From assembly GCF_028416595.1 (NCBI RefSeq), contig NZ_JAMQKC010000002.1:186001-250000 (forward strand): a stretch of DNA of 64,000 bases, written 5' to 3'. The stretch's first letter is position 1; every line of letters starts with the position of its first letter. A program made the position numbers and the translations under genes. The notes under the pieces were generated by a model. That model was given only the letters and a program-made list of their open reading frames with translations, was not told the origin of the DNA and made no database searches. Shown piece after piece: positions 8,080 to 16,370 of this stretch. The DNA is from Aquibacillus salsiterrae (lineage in GTDB: Bacteria > Bacillota > Bacilli > Bacillales > Amphibacillaceae).

Positions 8080-8928
8080 ATGAAAAAGAGTTTAGTCTTG
8101 TTATTGTCTGCGTTGTTCATCATCATTTTAGCTGGATGTGGTGGTGGAAACGATGAAGAAAAGTCTGATTCAGAAAGTGGACAAGCAGAAGAAAAAGAAA
8201 CCATTCAATTCGGAGCAACAGTTGGTCCGTATAGTGACATGGTAACAAAAGCAATTGCACCAATCTTAGAAGACAAAGGCTACAAAGTTGAGAATACTGA
8301 GTTTACTGACTATGTTCAACCGAATAAATCACTAGGAAATGGCGATTTAGACGCAAACCTATTCCAACATAAAATTTATATGGAAGCATTTGCGGAAGAG
8401 AACGGATTGGATTTATCCGAAGTAATTATCGTACCAACTGCCCCAATGGGTTTATATTCTAAAACATATGAAGCAATCGAAGATATTGAAGATGGTGCAA
8501 CGATAACAATTGCTAACGATCCAACAAACCTAGCTCGAACACTTGTTATGTTAGAAACAGAGGGCTTAATTACCATTAGTAAAGACGTTGACCCATTAAA
8601 AGCATCTGTCAAGGATGTTACAGACAATCCCAAAAATATTGATTTTCAAGAAATCGAAGCGGCACAATTACCACGTATGGTTGAATCAGAAGATGCTTCA
8701 GCAGTACCAGGTAACTATGCACTTGCAGCTGGTATGAACTTACTAGATGCCCTTGCCTTAGAAAATATGCCTGATGATTATCGTAACCGTGTTGTTGTGA
8801 GAACAGAAGATTTAGATAAACAATGGGTAAAAGATATTAAAGCAGCAGTTGAGTCAGAGGAATTTGAAAAAACAATCGATGAACAATTCCAAGGCTTCGG
8901 AAAACCAGAATGGATGAAAAATAGATAA
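8080..8928 (+). CDS. metQ: Methionine-binding lipoprotein MetQ
   Basis: Substrate-binding lipoprotein of the NlpA/MetQ family. Type II signal peptide MKKSLVLLLSALFIIILAGC, with the lipobox cysteine at residue 20, then a Gly/Asp/Ser/Glu-rich linker. The mature domain has IQFGATVGPYSDMVTKAIAP, DANLFQHKIYMEAF and DYRNRVVVRTEDLDKQW, as in MetQ. ATG at 8080 follows GAGGAG; the frame is open 48 bases further upstream, but that would put hydrophilic residues before the signal peptide. A strong terminator follows. Confidence 0.92.
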   Translation: MKKSLVLLLSALFIIILAGCGGGNDEEKSDSESGQAEEKETIQFGATVGPYSDMVTKAIAPILEDKGYKVENTEFTDYVQPNKSLGNGDLDANLFQHKIYMEAFAEENGLDLSEVIIVPTAPMGLYSKTYEAIEDIEDGATITIANDPTNLARTLVMLETEGLITISKDVDPLKASVKDVTDNPKNIDFQEIEAAQLPRMVESEDASAVPGNYALAAGMNLLDALALENMPDDYRNRVVVRTEDLDKQWVKDIKAAVESEEFEKTIDEQFQGFGKPEWMKNR

Positions 8929-8974
8929 AGGTTACTTTAGGTAGTTCGGCAAACAAAATCGATGAATAAAGTGA

Positions 8975-9013
8975 AAACAGAAACGTTTAGACTAATAGAC
9001 GTTTCTGTTTTTT
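8975..9013 (+). terminator. Intrinsic terminator of the mtnE-metNIQ operon
   Basis: A 12-bp perfect stem, AAACAGAAACGT (8975-8986) and its complement (8999-9010), followed by a T run. Confidence 0.9.
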
Positions 9014-9103
9014 TAGATATGGCCACTTTTTATGATATAGTGCCTAATTAGCTCTGTTAGAAAGAATTCAAAGGGTAAATAGTAGGATTTGAACATGACA
9101 GGA

Positions 9104-9134
9104 AGAGAGAAAGCCAAAAGTTGATTTTCTCTCT
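9104..9134. terminator. Hairpin downstream of the RND pump gene
   Basis: AGAGAGAAA (from 9104) pairs with TTTCTCTCT (to 9134) around a 13-base loop. It lies about 50 bases past the stop of the minus-strand pump gene. There is no clean T run on either side, so termination is only possible. Confidence 0.35.
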
Positions 9135-9185
9135 GCTTCGTACTAAGTAATGCTTGTTTGTGTTAGAAGGCACCTAGTACTTTCC

Positions 9186-12100
9186 TCATTCAATTGTTTT
9201 ACGTTTTCTGGAAAATAGGTGGACTAGTTTGCCAATCGTATCTTCCACAAATAAATAGGCAGTTGGAATCAGTATTAAGGTAAACAACGTGGAAACCGAT
9301 AAGCCAAAGATTACCACAATGGCTAGCGGTTGTTGGGTTTCTGTTCCTTCACCAATACCTAGTGCCAATGGAAGCATACCTAGAATGGTTGTTAGTGTTG
9401 TCATTAATATTGGACGTAATCGACTTGCACCAGCTTCTAAGATAGCTTCAGTACGATCTATCCCTCTTCCCCTAAGAATATTAATGTAATCTACTAATAC
9501 GATGGCGTTGTTAACGACAATTCCAGCAAGCATAATAATCCCGATTAGCGCAGTAATACTTAATGGCTTTCCGGTAACAAATAATCCGCCAAAAATCCCA
9601 ACAGCAGTTGCAGGCATGGAAAACATAATAATAAACGGTTGAACGAAACTTTCAAACTGGATAGCCATCACTGCATACACTAAGAAGATGGAGAAGATTA
9701 ATGCCAAACCTAAGTCTGAAAAGGATTCAGCCATATCTTGTGCTTGACCACCGATAGAGTAGGAATATCCATCTGGGAAATTTAACGTATCTAATTCTGA
9801 TTGGATATCCTTTGTTATACTTCCCAAATCTCTACCGACAATGTCACTGGATACAGTGACACGACGTTGTTGGTTTTCACGAGTCAGTGTTGCAGGTCCT
9901 TGCAGTTGTTTAAGTGACGCCACGGTTTGTAGAGGTATCATGCTTCCGGTTTCTGTTTGAATCTGCAGGTTTTCTAAATCACTAATGGTTTTCCTTTTAT
10001 CCTCAGGGAAAATAATATTGACATCAATCTCATTTCCGTCTTCCCTGTATCTTGTTGCTATTTGGCCTTTAAACGCCATCTGAACTTGTGACATTACCTG
10101 TTGATAGGTCAGTCCATACTGTGATGCGTTGTTCCGGTCAACATTTACTTGTATTTCAGGGCGACCTTCTGCTGTAGATGACTCAGGATTATGGACACCG
10201 TCAATAGTACTAATTAGATAGACTACTTGGTCTGAAAGTTCTTTTAGCACCTCATAGTCTTGCCCGGTCAGTTGGATACTTATCGGTGATCCGCCACCTA
10301 ATCCTGCTTCCATTGCGCTTACTGTAATTTCGGCACCAGGGATATCTTGAACTGCCCCTGTTAACTCAGTGATCACCTCGTCGGTTGTTTTAGTTCTATC
10401 CTCTGAAGAAATTAGTTGAATCGTATAATTCGCCATGTTTTTACTACCACCGAAGCCAGCACCATTTCCACTAGAGCCAATTGCAAGGTAGTTCGATTCA
10501 ATAATATCTGAATATACACCTAGCTCTTTGTTGACTTGATTAGTGACATTCTCCGTATCGTCTAATTTGGAACCTGTGGGAGTCTCTACACTAATACTTA
10601 TTTGTCCTTGGTCACCTGCTGGAATGAATTCAGTTCCAATCATCGGAATGAGCGCAAGACTTCCAGCTACTAAAGCAGTAGTTATCGCGAGTGTAGTCTT
10701 TCGCCGTTTCAGTGAAGAGAGTAAGGCCTTCTGATACATTCGGATTACACGGTTTAACAATCGATCAAACCAATAACGCCGTCCGTTTTCTTCTAAAGCT
10801 TTTGTCAAAAACTTTGAGGAAAGCATTGGAATTAATGTTATAGCAACGACTAACGATGCGACAAGTGAGAAGGACACAGTTAGTGCTAACGATGTAAATA
10901 AATCGGAAGCAATCCCCTCTACGAAAACGATTGGTAAAAAGACAACCAGTGATGTTGTCGTTGAAGCAATAATCGCAGGGGTAAGTTCTGATGCCCCCTG
11001 TTTAGCAGCTTCGATGCGACTGTAACCTTTTTGCCTGTAACTAACAATACTTTCTAATATAACAATCGAATTATCAACCATCATTCCTATCCCGAGTGCT
11101 AGGCCACCCATCGTTAACATGTTTAGTGTGTTGCCGGTAAAATACATGAGGGCGAAGGTTGAGATAACAGCAATCGGAATCGATAGACCAATGACAATCG
11201 TCGCACGAAAACTCTTTAAAAATAGTAACAAGACTAAAATTGAAAATATTCCACCATAGACCATGTTCGATAAGACAGAACCAATCGATTGATTGATGTA
11301 GTCTGCTGTATCAATAATCACTTTTTGTTCCACACCATCTGGCAAGGTATCCTCAATTTCATTCATTGCCTTTTGTACATTAGCAGATACTTCTACAGTA
11401 TTTCCACCAGACTCTTTTAAAACTGATAGGACAACAGCTGGTTCGCCATTTACTTTTGAAATACTTGATACTTCTTTAAATGTATCTTCAACTGTTGCAA
11501 CATCAGCTAGTTTTAACGTTGCTCCGGTACGAGTGGGTATCAATGTATTGCTAATGTCTGCTACAGATGTATATTCTCCTTCGACTCGAACCTGTAAGTC
11601 TTTATCCCCTTTTTCCAAAACGCCCGCCGATGCCGATTGATTGGCGGTGTTAATCGCTTGAACAAGAGAAGAGGGGGTTAATCCGTATTGGATTAATTTT
11701 GATTGGTTAATTTCGACTTGAATCTCTCTCGTTTTTCCACCTTCTAAAGTGACTGATCCGACACCCTCCTGGCGTTCATAAACCGGAATAACAAAATCGT
11801 CTGCAATTTCTTCCAATTCTTCGACTGATTTTCCAACAAGTCCAGTATAAATCACGGGTGTCTGTTGTGGATCAAACCTTAAAACACTGGGATCCCCGGC
11901 ATCTTCTGGAAGCATCCCTTTTATTTGATCAATCTTTTCGCGTACATCTAATAAAGCATTATCTAAATCTGTACCACTTTGAAACATCATCACAACTAAG
12001 GAGGAGTTTGGTTGTGATTGTGTTTGAACAGTATCAATCCCTTGAACCGTACTAATGGCCGATTCAATTGGCTTACTTACTAGTTGTTCTACTTCTTGGG

Positions 12101-12266
12101 GGGCAGCACCTTCGTAAGTTGTCGTAACAACAGCAATGGGTAAATCTATTTCTGGGAACAGGTCAATGGCTAAGTTACGTAAGGAAATAGCACCTAACGC
12201 TATAATTGCAACAACAATCATAATTACCCCAACTGGCCGTTTTACGGACACATCTACTAGCTTCAC
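9186..12266 (-). CDS. swrC: RND-family efflux pump, SwrC/AcrB-like
   Basis: Resistance-nodulation-division transporter of 1026 residues with twelve membrane helices in the classic 1+5, 1+5 layout and two large extracytoplasmic loops. It begins MKLVDVSVKRPVGVIMIVVA. The proton-relay helix reads LGIGMMVDNSIVILESI, with its aspartate, and the second half has IMLAGIVVNNAIVLVDYINILRGRG. The closest well-known Bacillus protein is SwrC (YerP), required for surfactin self-resistance and swarming, but specificity cannot be read from sequence. Its start overlaps the stop of the membrane fusion gene by 4 bases. Gram-positive RND pumps have no outer-membrane channel. Confidence 0.85.
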   Translation of the reverse strand: MKLVDVSVKRPVGVIMIVVAIIALGAISLRNLAIDLFPEIDLPIAVVTTTYEGAAPQEVEQLVSKPIESAISTVQGIDTVQTQSQPNSSLVVMMFQSGTDLDNALLDVREKIDQIKGMLPEDAGDPSVLRFDPQQTPVIYTGLVGKSVEELEEIADDFVIPVYERQEGVGSVTLEGGKTREIQVEINQSKLIQYGLTPSSLVQAINTANQSASAGVLEKGDKDLQVRVEGEYTSVADISNTLIPTRTGATLKLADVATVEDTFKEVSSISKVNGEPAVVLSVLKESGGNTVEVSANVQKAMNEIEDTLPDGVEQKVIIDTADYINQSIGSVLSNMVYGGIFSILVLLLFLKSFRATIVIGLSIPIAVISTFALMYFTGNTLNMLTMGGLALGIGMMVDNSIVILESIVSYRQKGYSRIEAAKQGASELTPAIIASTTTSLVVFLPIVFVEGIASDLFTSLALTVSFSLVASLVVAITLIPMLSSKFLTKALEENGRRYWFDRLLNRVIRMYQKALLSSLKRRKTTLAITTALVAGSLALIPMIGTEFIPAGDQGQISISVETPTGSKLDDTENVTNQVNKELGVYSDIIESNYLAIGSSGNGAGFGGSKNMANYTIQLISSEDRTKTTDEVITELTGAVQDIPGAEITVSAMEAGLGGGSPISIQLTGQDYEVLKELSDQVVYLISTIDGVHNPESSTAEGRPEIQVNVDRNNASQYGLTYQQVMSQVQMAFKGQIATRYREDGNEIDVNIIFPEDKRKTISDLENLQIQTETGSMIPLQTVASLKQLQGPATLTRENQQRRVTVSSDIVGRDLGSITKDIQSELDTLNFPDGYSYSIGGQAQDMAESFSDLGLALIFSIFLVYAVMAIQFESFVQPFIIMFSMPATAVGIFGGLFVTGKPLSITALIGIIMLAGIVVNNAIVLVDYINILRGRGIDRTEAILEAGASRLRPILMTTLTTILGMLPLALGIGEGTETQQPLAIVVIFGLSVSTLFTLILIPTAYLFVEDTIGKLVHLFSRKRKTIE

Positions 12267-13426
12267 TTCGCGGCCTCCTCAATAACGGTTACTTTGTTGC
12301 CATCAGTTAAGGTCACTTGCCCACTAGTCACGATTTGGTCACCTTTTTTGATTTCACCAGTAATAGCGGTCAAATCAGATAGTGACTTAACAATTGTCAC
12401 TGATTTCTTCATTGCACGTTCTTCATCAATCACAAAGATAAAGGCACCTTCTGTTTCTTCGACAAGTGCTTCAGTTGGTACTAGAGTTGCCTTATCAACA
12501 ATCGTTGTTGGAAGTTGGAAGGATATCGTCATCCCTGGTTTTATTTCTTTATTCTCATTAGGAAGTTCAGCCTCTATTTGATATAGACCAGATTCATTAG
12601 TAATAGGTGAGATGTAGACGATTTTCGCATCTGCTGTTTTGTCTAAAGCATCGAGATAAATTTGAATTTCTTTGTCTTTTTCAAACAAGCTTAATTCCTG
12701 GTCACTAACATTTGCATTAATTTGAATTGGGTCAAGGGAAATAATCGTACCTAGTGATTGTGAAGTGGAAACAAGTTCACCAACTTTGCTATTAAACGCC
12801 GTAATCTCGCCAGCAATCGTTGCTTTTATTGTTGTATCAACCAGTTGGTCCTTCGTTTGGTCCAACTGAATTTGGGCTTGTTCCACTTGAAGACGTGCTG
12901 CGTCCTCTTGGATTTGTGCTGATTCAAGTTGTAATTTAGCATTGTCGACGGCAATTTCAGCTTGCTTTATACTGGATTTTCCGTTTACTTGCTGTTCACT
13001 TGCTTGGGCCTGATCAAGCTGTTCTTTAGCGTTTTTTAAGCCTTGTTCAGCAAGTTTCCTACTAACGATTGCAGATTCCAGTTGTTTTTCTGCAGATTTT
13101 ACACTTATGGTTTGTAAACGAACGTTCGCTTGGATATTTCCTGCATTAATCTTACCAATTGCTTGCCCCTTTTCAACCGTATCCCCTTTTTGAACAAATA
13201 ATTCAACGAGTTCACCTGAAGTTTTTGGAATAATCTGGCCTTGTGAACTTACAACGGCAGTCCCATTTATTTCACGTTCCATTTGTAAGTCACCCTCGGT
13301 TACAGTCGCGACAAGAACAGGAGTTACTCGTTCTTGCTTTTCTGTTGTTTCACTTGAGTCGGTTTGTGAACATGCGGATACTAATAAAAGTAAAAAGGTT
13401 AAATATACTATTTTCTTTCTAACCAT
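12263..13426 (-). CDS. RND membrane-fusion lipoprotein (HlyD/AcrA type)
   Basis: Periplasmic-adaptor-like lipoprotein of 387 residues. The signal peptide ends LLLVSAC (lipobox LVSAC), anchoring it outside the membrane. The first half of the lipoyl domain (GELVELFVQKGDTVEKGQAI) is followed by a long Gln/Ala/Glu-rich coiled-coil hairpin (about 100-205), the second lipoyl half (ATIAGEITAFNSKVGELVS) and beta-barrel and membrane-proximal domains. It is the adaptor for the pump encoded immediately downstream with a 4-base overlap, and is cotranscribed with the TetR gene 44 bases upstream. Confidence 0.85.
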   Translation of the reverse strand: MVRKKIVYLTFLLLLVSACSQTDSSETTEKQERVTPVLVATVTEGDLQMEREINGTAVVSSQGQIIPKTSGELVELFVQKGDTVEKGQAIGKINAGNIQANVRLQTISVKSAEKQLESAIVSRKLAEQGLKNAKEQLDQAQASEQQVNGKSSIKQAEIAVDNAKLQLESAQIQEDAARLQVEQAQIQLDQTKDQLVDTTIKATIAGEITAFNSKVGELVSTSQSLGTIISLDPIQINANVSDQELSLFEKDKEIQIYLDALDKTADAKIVYISPITNESGLYQIEAELPNENKEIKPGMTISFQLPTTIVDKATLVPTEALVEETEGAFIFVIDEERAMKKSVTIVKSLSDLTAITGEIKKGDQIVTSGQVTLTDGNKVTVIEEAAK

Positions 13427-13470
13427 ATGGTCTCCTCATTTCGTTATGTATTCGTAAATTAGATGAAAAG

Positions 13471-14337
13471 CTATTTATCTAACTTTTTCAAAACAAACTG
13501 GTATGGATCATTCATTTCAGATATATCAGCAAAATGGCTGAGCATGCCTTTAATAATTACCGGTCGTGGCTCGTTGTGAGATACTTCTTCAATTAGCACA
13601 TCAATGGCAGTATTTAAATCACGCTGTTGTGACTCTGAAATGTGTAGTAAGGAAATTTTGTCTTTCATCGATAGGAACGTTTCTTTTAATTGTTCGTTTG
13701 TTATTTGTGTTTGATCTGGCATATGTTTCATGACTTGAGTTGGTTTTATTTGAGGTTCTTCGTTTTCTTTTAGTAAGCCTTGGATACAGTCGTCAACTCT
13801 TCTGGAAATATAGTGGGAGAGTCTGGTTGTGTTGACGGTCACATTATCAATAATCATCCACTGCAAATAACCGTTAATAATACCTTCTAGGAGGCTTGTG
13901 GCATCCACAATGTAAGGCTTTAGTTTTTCACCGTAAATGGCAAATAAATTCTCACTATTCCATTTGAAGTTCTCATTTTTGATATATTGGATGAAATGGT
14001 CCACCTCACTACCTAATGAAATGTTTTCGCGCATGTGCATAATAATAAATTCCTTATTCTCGACAAGCGATATCAAGAATACCTCGATCTGTTTGGCTAA
14101 CGATTCAGTAGGGTCTGTCGAATTTTGTTTGGCAATATTAATTTGATTCATTACATTTTGATAATAGTGTTTAAAAATTTGCAGTGTTAAATCTTCTTTA
14201 GATTTAAAGTGTAAATAAAACGCTCCTTTTGATACACCACTTTTTTGAGCGATCTCTTGAATAGTTGTACTATGAAAGCCTTTTTCGGAAAACAATGTCA
14301 TCGCCGTTTCCATCATATGTTTCTTTTTCTCGTGCAA
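13471..14337 (-). CDS. TetR-family regulator of the RND operon
   Basis: 288-residue TetR regulator. The N-terminal helix-turn-helix is TIQEIAQKSGVSKGAFYLHF (residues about 25-44), followed by KSKEDL. The rest is a helical ligand-binding and dimerisation region, longer than average for the family. First gene of the tetR-adaptor-pump operon, so probably an autorepressor relieved by a pump substrate. Two TGAC-N6-GTCA palindromes lie 32-69 bases upstream of its start. Confidence 0.85.
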   Translation of the reverse strand: MHEKKKHMMETAMTLFSEKGFHSTTIQEIAQKSGVSKGAFYLHFKSKEDLTLQIFKHYYQNVMNQINIAKQNSTDPTESLAKQIEVFLISLVENKEFIIMHMRENISLGSEVDHFIQYIKNENFKWNSENLFAIYGEKLKPYIVDATSLLEGIINGYLQWMIIDNVTVNTTRLSHYISRRVDDCIQGLLKENEEPQIKPTQVMKHMPDQTQITNEQLKETFLSMKDKISLLHISESQQRDLNTAIDVLIEEVSHNEPRPVIIKGMLSHFADISEMNDPYQFVLKKLDK

Positions 14338-14368
14338 AGATAATCCCCCTTTTGAGCACCTTGTTTGA

Positions 14369-14406
14369 ATGACCAGTTAGTCATCAAGGACATGACTACG
14401 CGGTCA
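14369..14406 (-). promoter_or_regulatory. Paired TetR-type operators
   Basis: ATGAC-CAGTTA-GTCAT at 14369-14384 and TGAC-TACGCG-GTCA at 14393-14406. Both have the same half-site and spacer length, and their centres are 23 bp apart, about two helical turns. They lie just upstream of the TetR gene. This suits cooperative binding of two dimers, as seen for QacR-like regulators. Confidence 0.7.
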
Positions 14407-14603
14407 CTGTGTATTAATATACAGGATTTCAACTGAAATAACAACGGTTGTCCTCGTTGAAAATTGGATATTACGGTAAAACAGTGAACAACAGGTCATG
14501 TGCATGGATTCCTTATTTTGGTAAAAAACAGGAACAATACCCCAATGTTTTCGGGCTAGAAATCTAGTATAATGAAGATAAGTAGATAGAAGGGGAGGTT
14601 GTA

Positions 14604-16007
14604 ATGTTGAAAAAATCATCACTTATCATCGTATTATTATGTGGCTTGATGCTGGCAACGCCTGTGTCAGCAGCTTCATCTGAATCTAGTAATCTGTCTA
14701 TAGAAGAAATTAAAGAACAGATTACGACAATCGCGCTTAAGTATGATATTCCACCAGAAATAATGAAGGCGATAGCGTTTGTTGAAACTGGGTATTCGCA
14801 ATTTAAGTCGGATGGTTCGCCAAACGTGTCTGACGATGGTGGCATCGGTATCATGCAGGTCACACCTACTGATATTGATTTACCTGTAGACGAAGAAAAG
14901 TTAAAGACTGATATGGTGTACAACATCGAAGTTGCTGCACAAGTGTTAAACCGAAAGTGGGAGTTAAGTTATTTACCAGAAATAAATGATCGTGACCGGT
15001 CTGTATTAGAAAATTGGTATTTCGCAGTTATGGCGTATAATGGCCTATCCAAAACAAATGATCCAAATTTAAACCCAACTACGGCTTACCAGGAGCGTGT
15101 GTATAATCGGATGGAGGGTTCTTCCCTTATTTACTGGAGCGAGGATCTATTTGAATTTCCAACCTTTGATATTCGTTATGAAGATGGTAGTAGTAAGATG
15201 AAATTCGCCGAGGGTAAACATTATACAACGAACACTATTACCAGGTCTCAACAAATGTATAAACTTGGTGATATTGTTTTTATTGATGAACGCGATGGAT
15301 CTGTTAGTTTACGTCCTGACCTTGTTCAGGGACAAGTCACGACGAAATTATGGCCCTATACACCACTAGAGATCGTCGCAACTCCAAAGGAATCCTCTTC
15401 ATTAGAAAATGATTTTGTTTATTACAAAGTGAAGGGTGTTTCAGCTGACGGCTATGTTGCATCAGCTTATCTCAACAAAGGATCAGAAACAATGATGTTT
15501 GAAGACTCTAACGATGATAAACGAGCAGCAGCTTTAGCATTTATGGCCTTAAACGGTTATGCAACCGGTTATCCAAATGGGAACTTCGGTTCGTTTGATC
15601 GGATAAAAAGAGAGCATGTTGCTGTCATCTTGGACAATATCCTTGATTTAGACATGCCGTCCGATTATCAGATGGAAGCGGATGATGTAAATGTGGTTAA
15701 TCCTTATTTTAATCAATTAGCAAAAGTGGAGTATAACGGGTTGCTTGGGGCAGGTGGTATGCTAAGGCCGAAAGAACTTCTAACACGTGCGCAAATGGCA
15801 CAAGTAATGAGTACATCCTTTGCCGCTTATTATGAAAAGCCAACTACAAACCATACTTTTAAAGATCAACAAGCAATTTGGAATCCAGAAGCAGTTAATT
15901 TAATTTATTATAATGACGTAACTGTTGCGGATCCTTTTCAACCAAATGAGGATATAACGAGATCACAGTTTGCGATTTTCTTGTATCGAACAATGGTAAA
16001 CTACTAA
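14604..16007 (+). CDS. Secreted lytic transglycosylase-like protein with SLH repeats
   Basis: 467-residue exported protein. The signal peptide runs to about VSAASSE (24). A lysozyme-like SLT domain (about 35-160) has the candidate catalytic glutamate E61 in AIAFVETGYSQF, then GGIGIMQVTP and NWYFAVMAYNG. A middle region (about 215-295) resembles an SH3-like wall-binding module (LWPYTPLEIVA...VKGVSADGYVASAYL). The C-terminal 160 residues are three SLH repeats with motifs IKREHVA, LTRAQMA and ITRSQFA, which attach the protein to pyruvylated wall polymer. First of three SLH genes in a row. A peptidoglycan remodelling role at the cell surface is inferred. Confidence 0.8.
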   Translation: MLKKSSLIIVLLCGLMLATPVSAASSESSNLSIEEIKEQITTIALKYDIPPEIMKAIAFVETGYSQFKSDGSPNVSDDGGIGIMQVTPTDIDLPVDEEKLKTDMVYNIEVAAQVLNRKWELSYLPEINDRDRSVLENWYFAVMAYNGLSKTNDPNLNPTTAYQERVYNRMEGSSLIYWSEDLFEFPTFDIRYEDGSSKMKFAEGKHYTTNTITRSQQMYKLGDIVFIDERDGSVSLRPDLVQGQVTTKLWPYTPLEIVATPKESSSLENDFVYYKVKGVSADGYVASAYLNKGSETMMFEDSNDDKRAAALAFMALNGYATGYPNGNFGSFDRIKREHVAVILDNILDLDMPSDYQMEADDVNVVNPYFNQLAKVEYNGLLGAGGMLRPKELLTRAQMAQVMSTSFAAYYEKPTTNHTFKDQQAIWNPEAVNLIYYNDVTVADPFQPNEDITRSQFAIFLYRTMVNY

Positions 16008-16012
16008 GAAGA

Positions 16013-16050
16013 AAAGAACAGGACGATTATCGAAAATCGTCCTGTTCTTT
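16013..16050 (+). terminator. Intrinsic terminator
   Basis: A 15-bp perfect stem AAAGAACAGGACGAT with its complement ending CTGTTCTTT, eight-base loop, directly after the SLT-SLH gene. Confidence 0.85.
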
Positions 16051-16085
16051 GTTTATAAGGTAAGAAAATATAAAAATTCAAGAGA

Positions 16086-16222
16086 TGTCTAGCTCCGGCG
16101 CCTAGCCCCTCGGGTCATAAGTCAATCCCTTCTGTGGCAAAGAGCGCCACGTCAGGTCTTGTCTTATGCCAGTCGGGTCTAGCAAGGCGCCTACGCTTTT
16201 CTTATTGTCTAGCTCCGGCGCC
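16086..16222 (+). repeat. Dispersed palindromic intergenic repeat, full-length copy
   Basis: Most complete copy in the window: GTCTAGCTCCGGCGCCTAGC head, then nested inverted segments GGCGCC...GGCGCC, CATAAG...CTTATG and TGGC...GCCA, ending CGCTTTTCTTA, followed by the head of another copy at 16206. The nesting predicts one long hairpin. It fills most of the 360 bases between the two SLH genes. No gene is seen in this gap. Confidence 0.8.
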
Positions 16223-16370
16223 TGCTCATTTGAAGCGTGTACTGCAACAACACTCTTCAAGAAAACAGCTAAAATCGATAACATTCTTACGGACTAAAGT
16301 ATGATAAAATAAAAGGGTAGATTACTAGATTTGCAAAAGGAAAAATACATAATTAACAAGGAATGATGAG

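Noticed and set aside
16102-16284. 60-codon minus-strand frame in the gap after the SLT-SLH gene
   Set aside because: Lies almost wholly inside the dispersed palindromic repeat.
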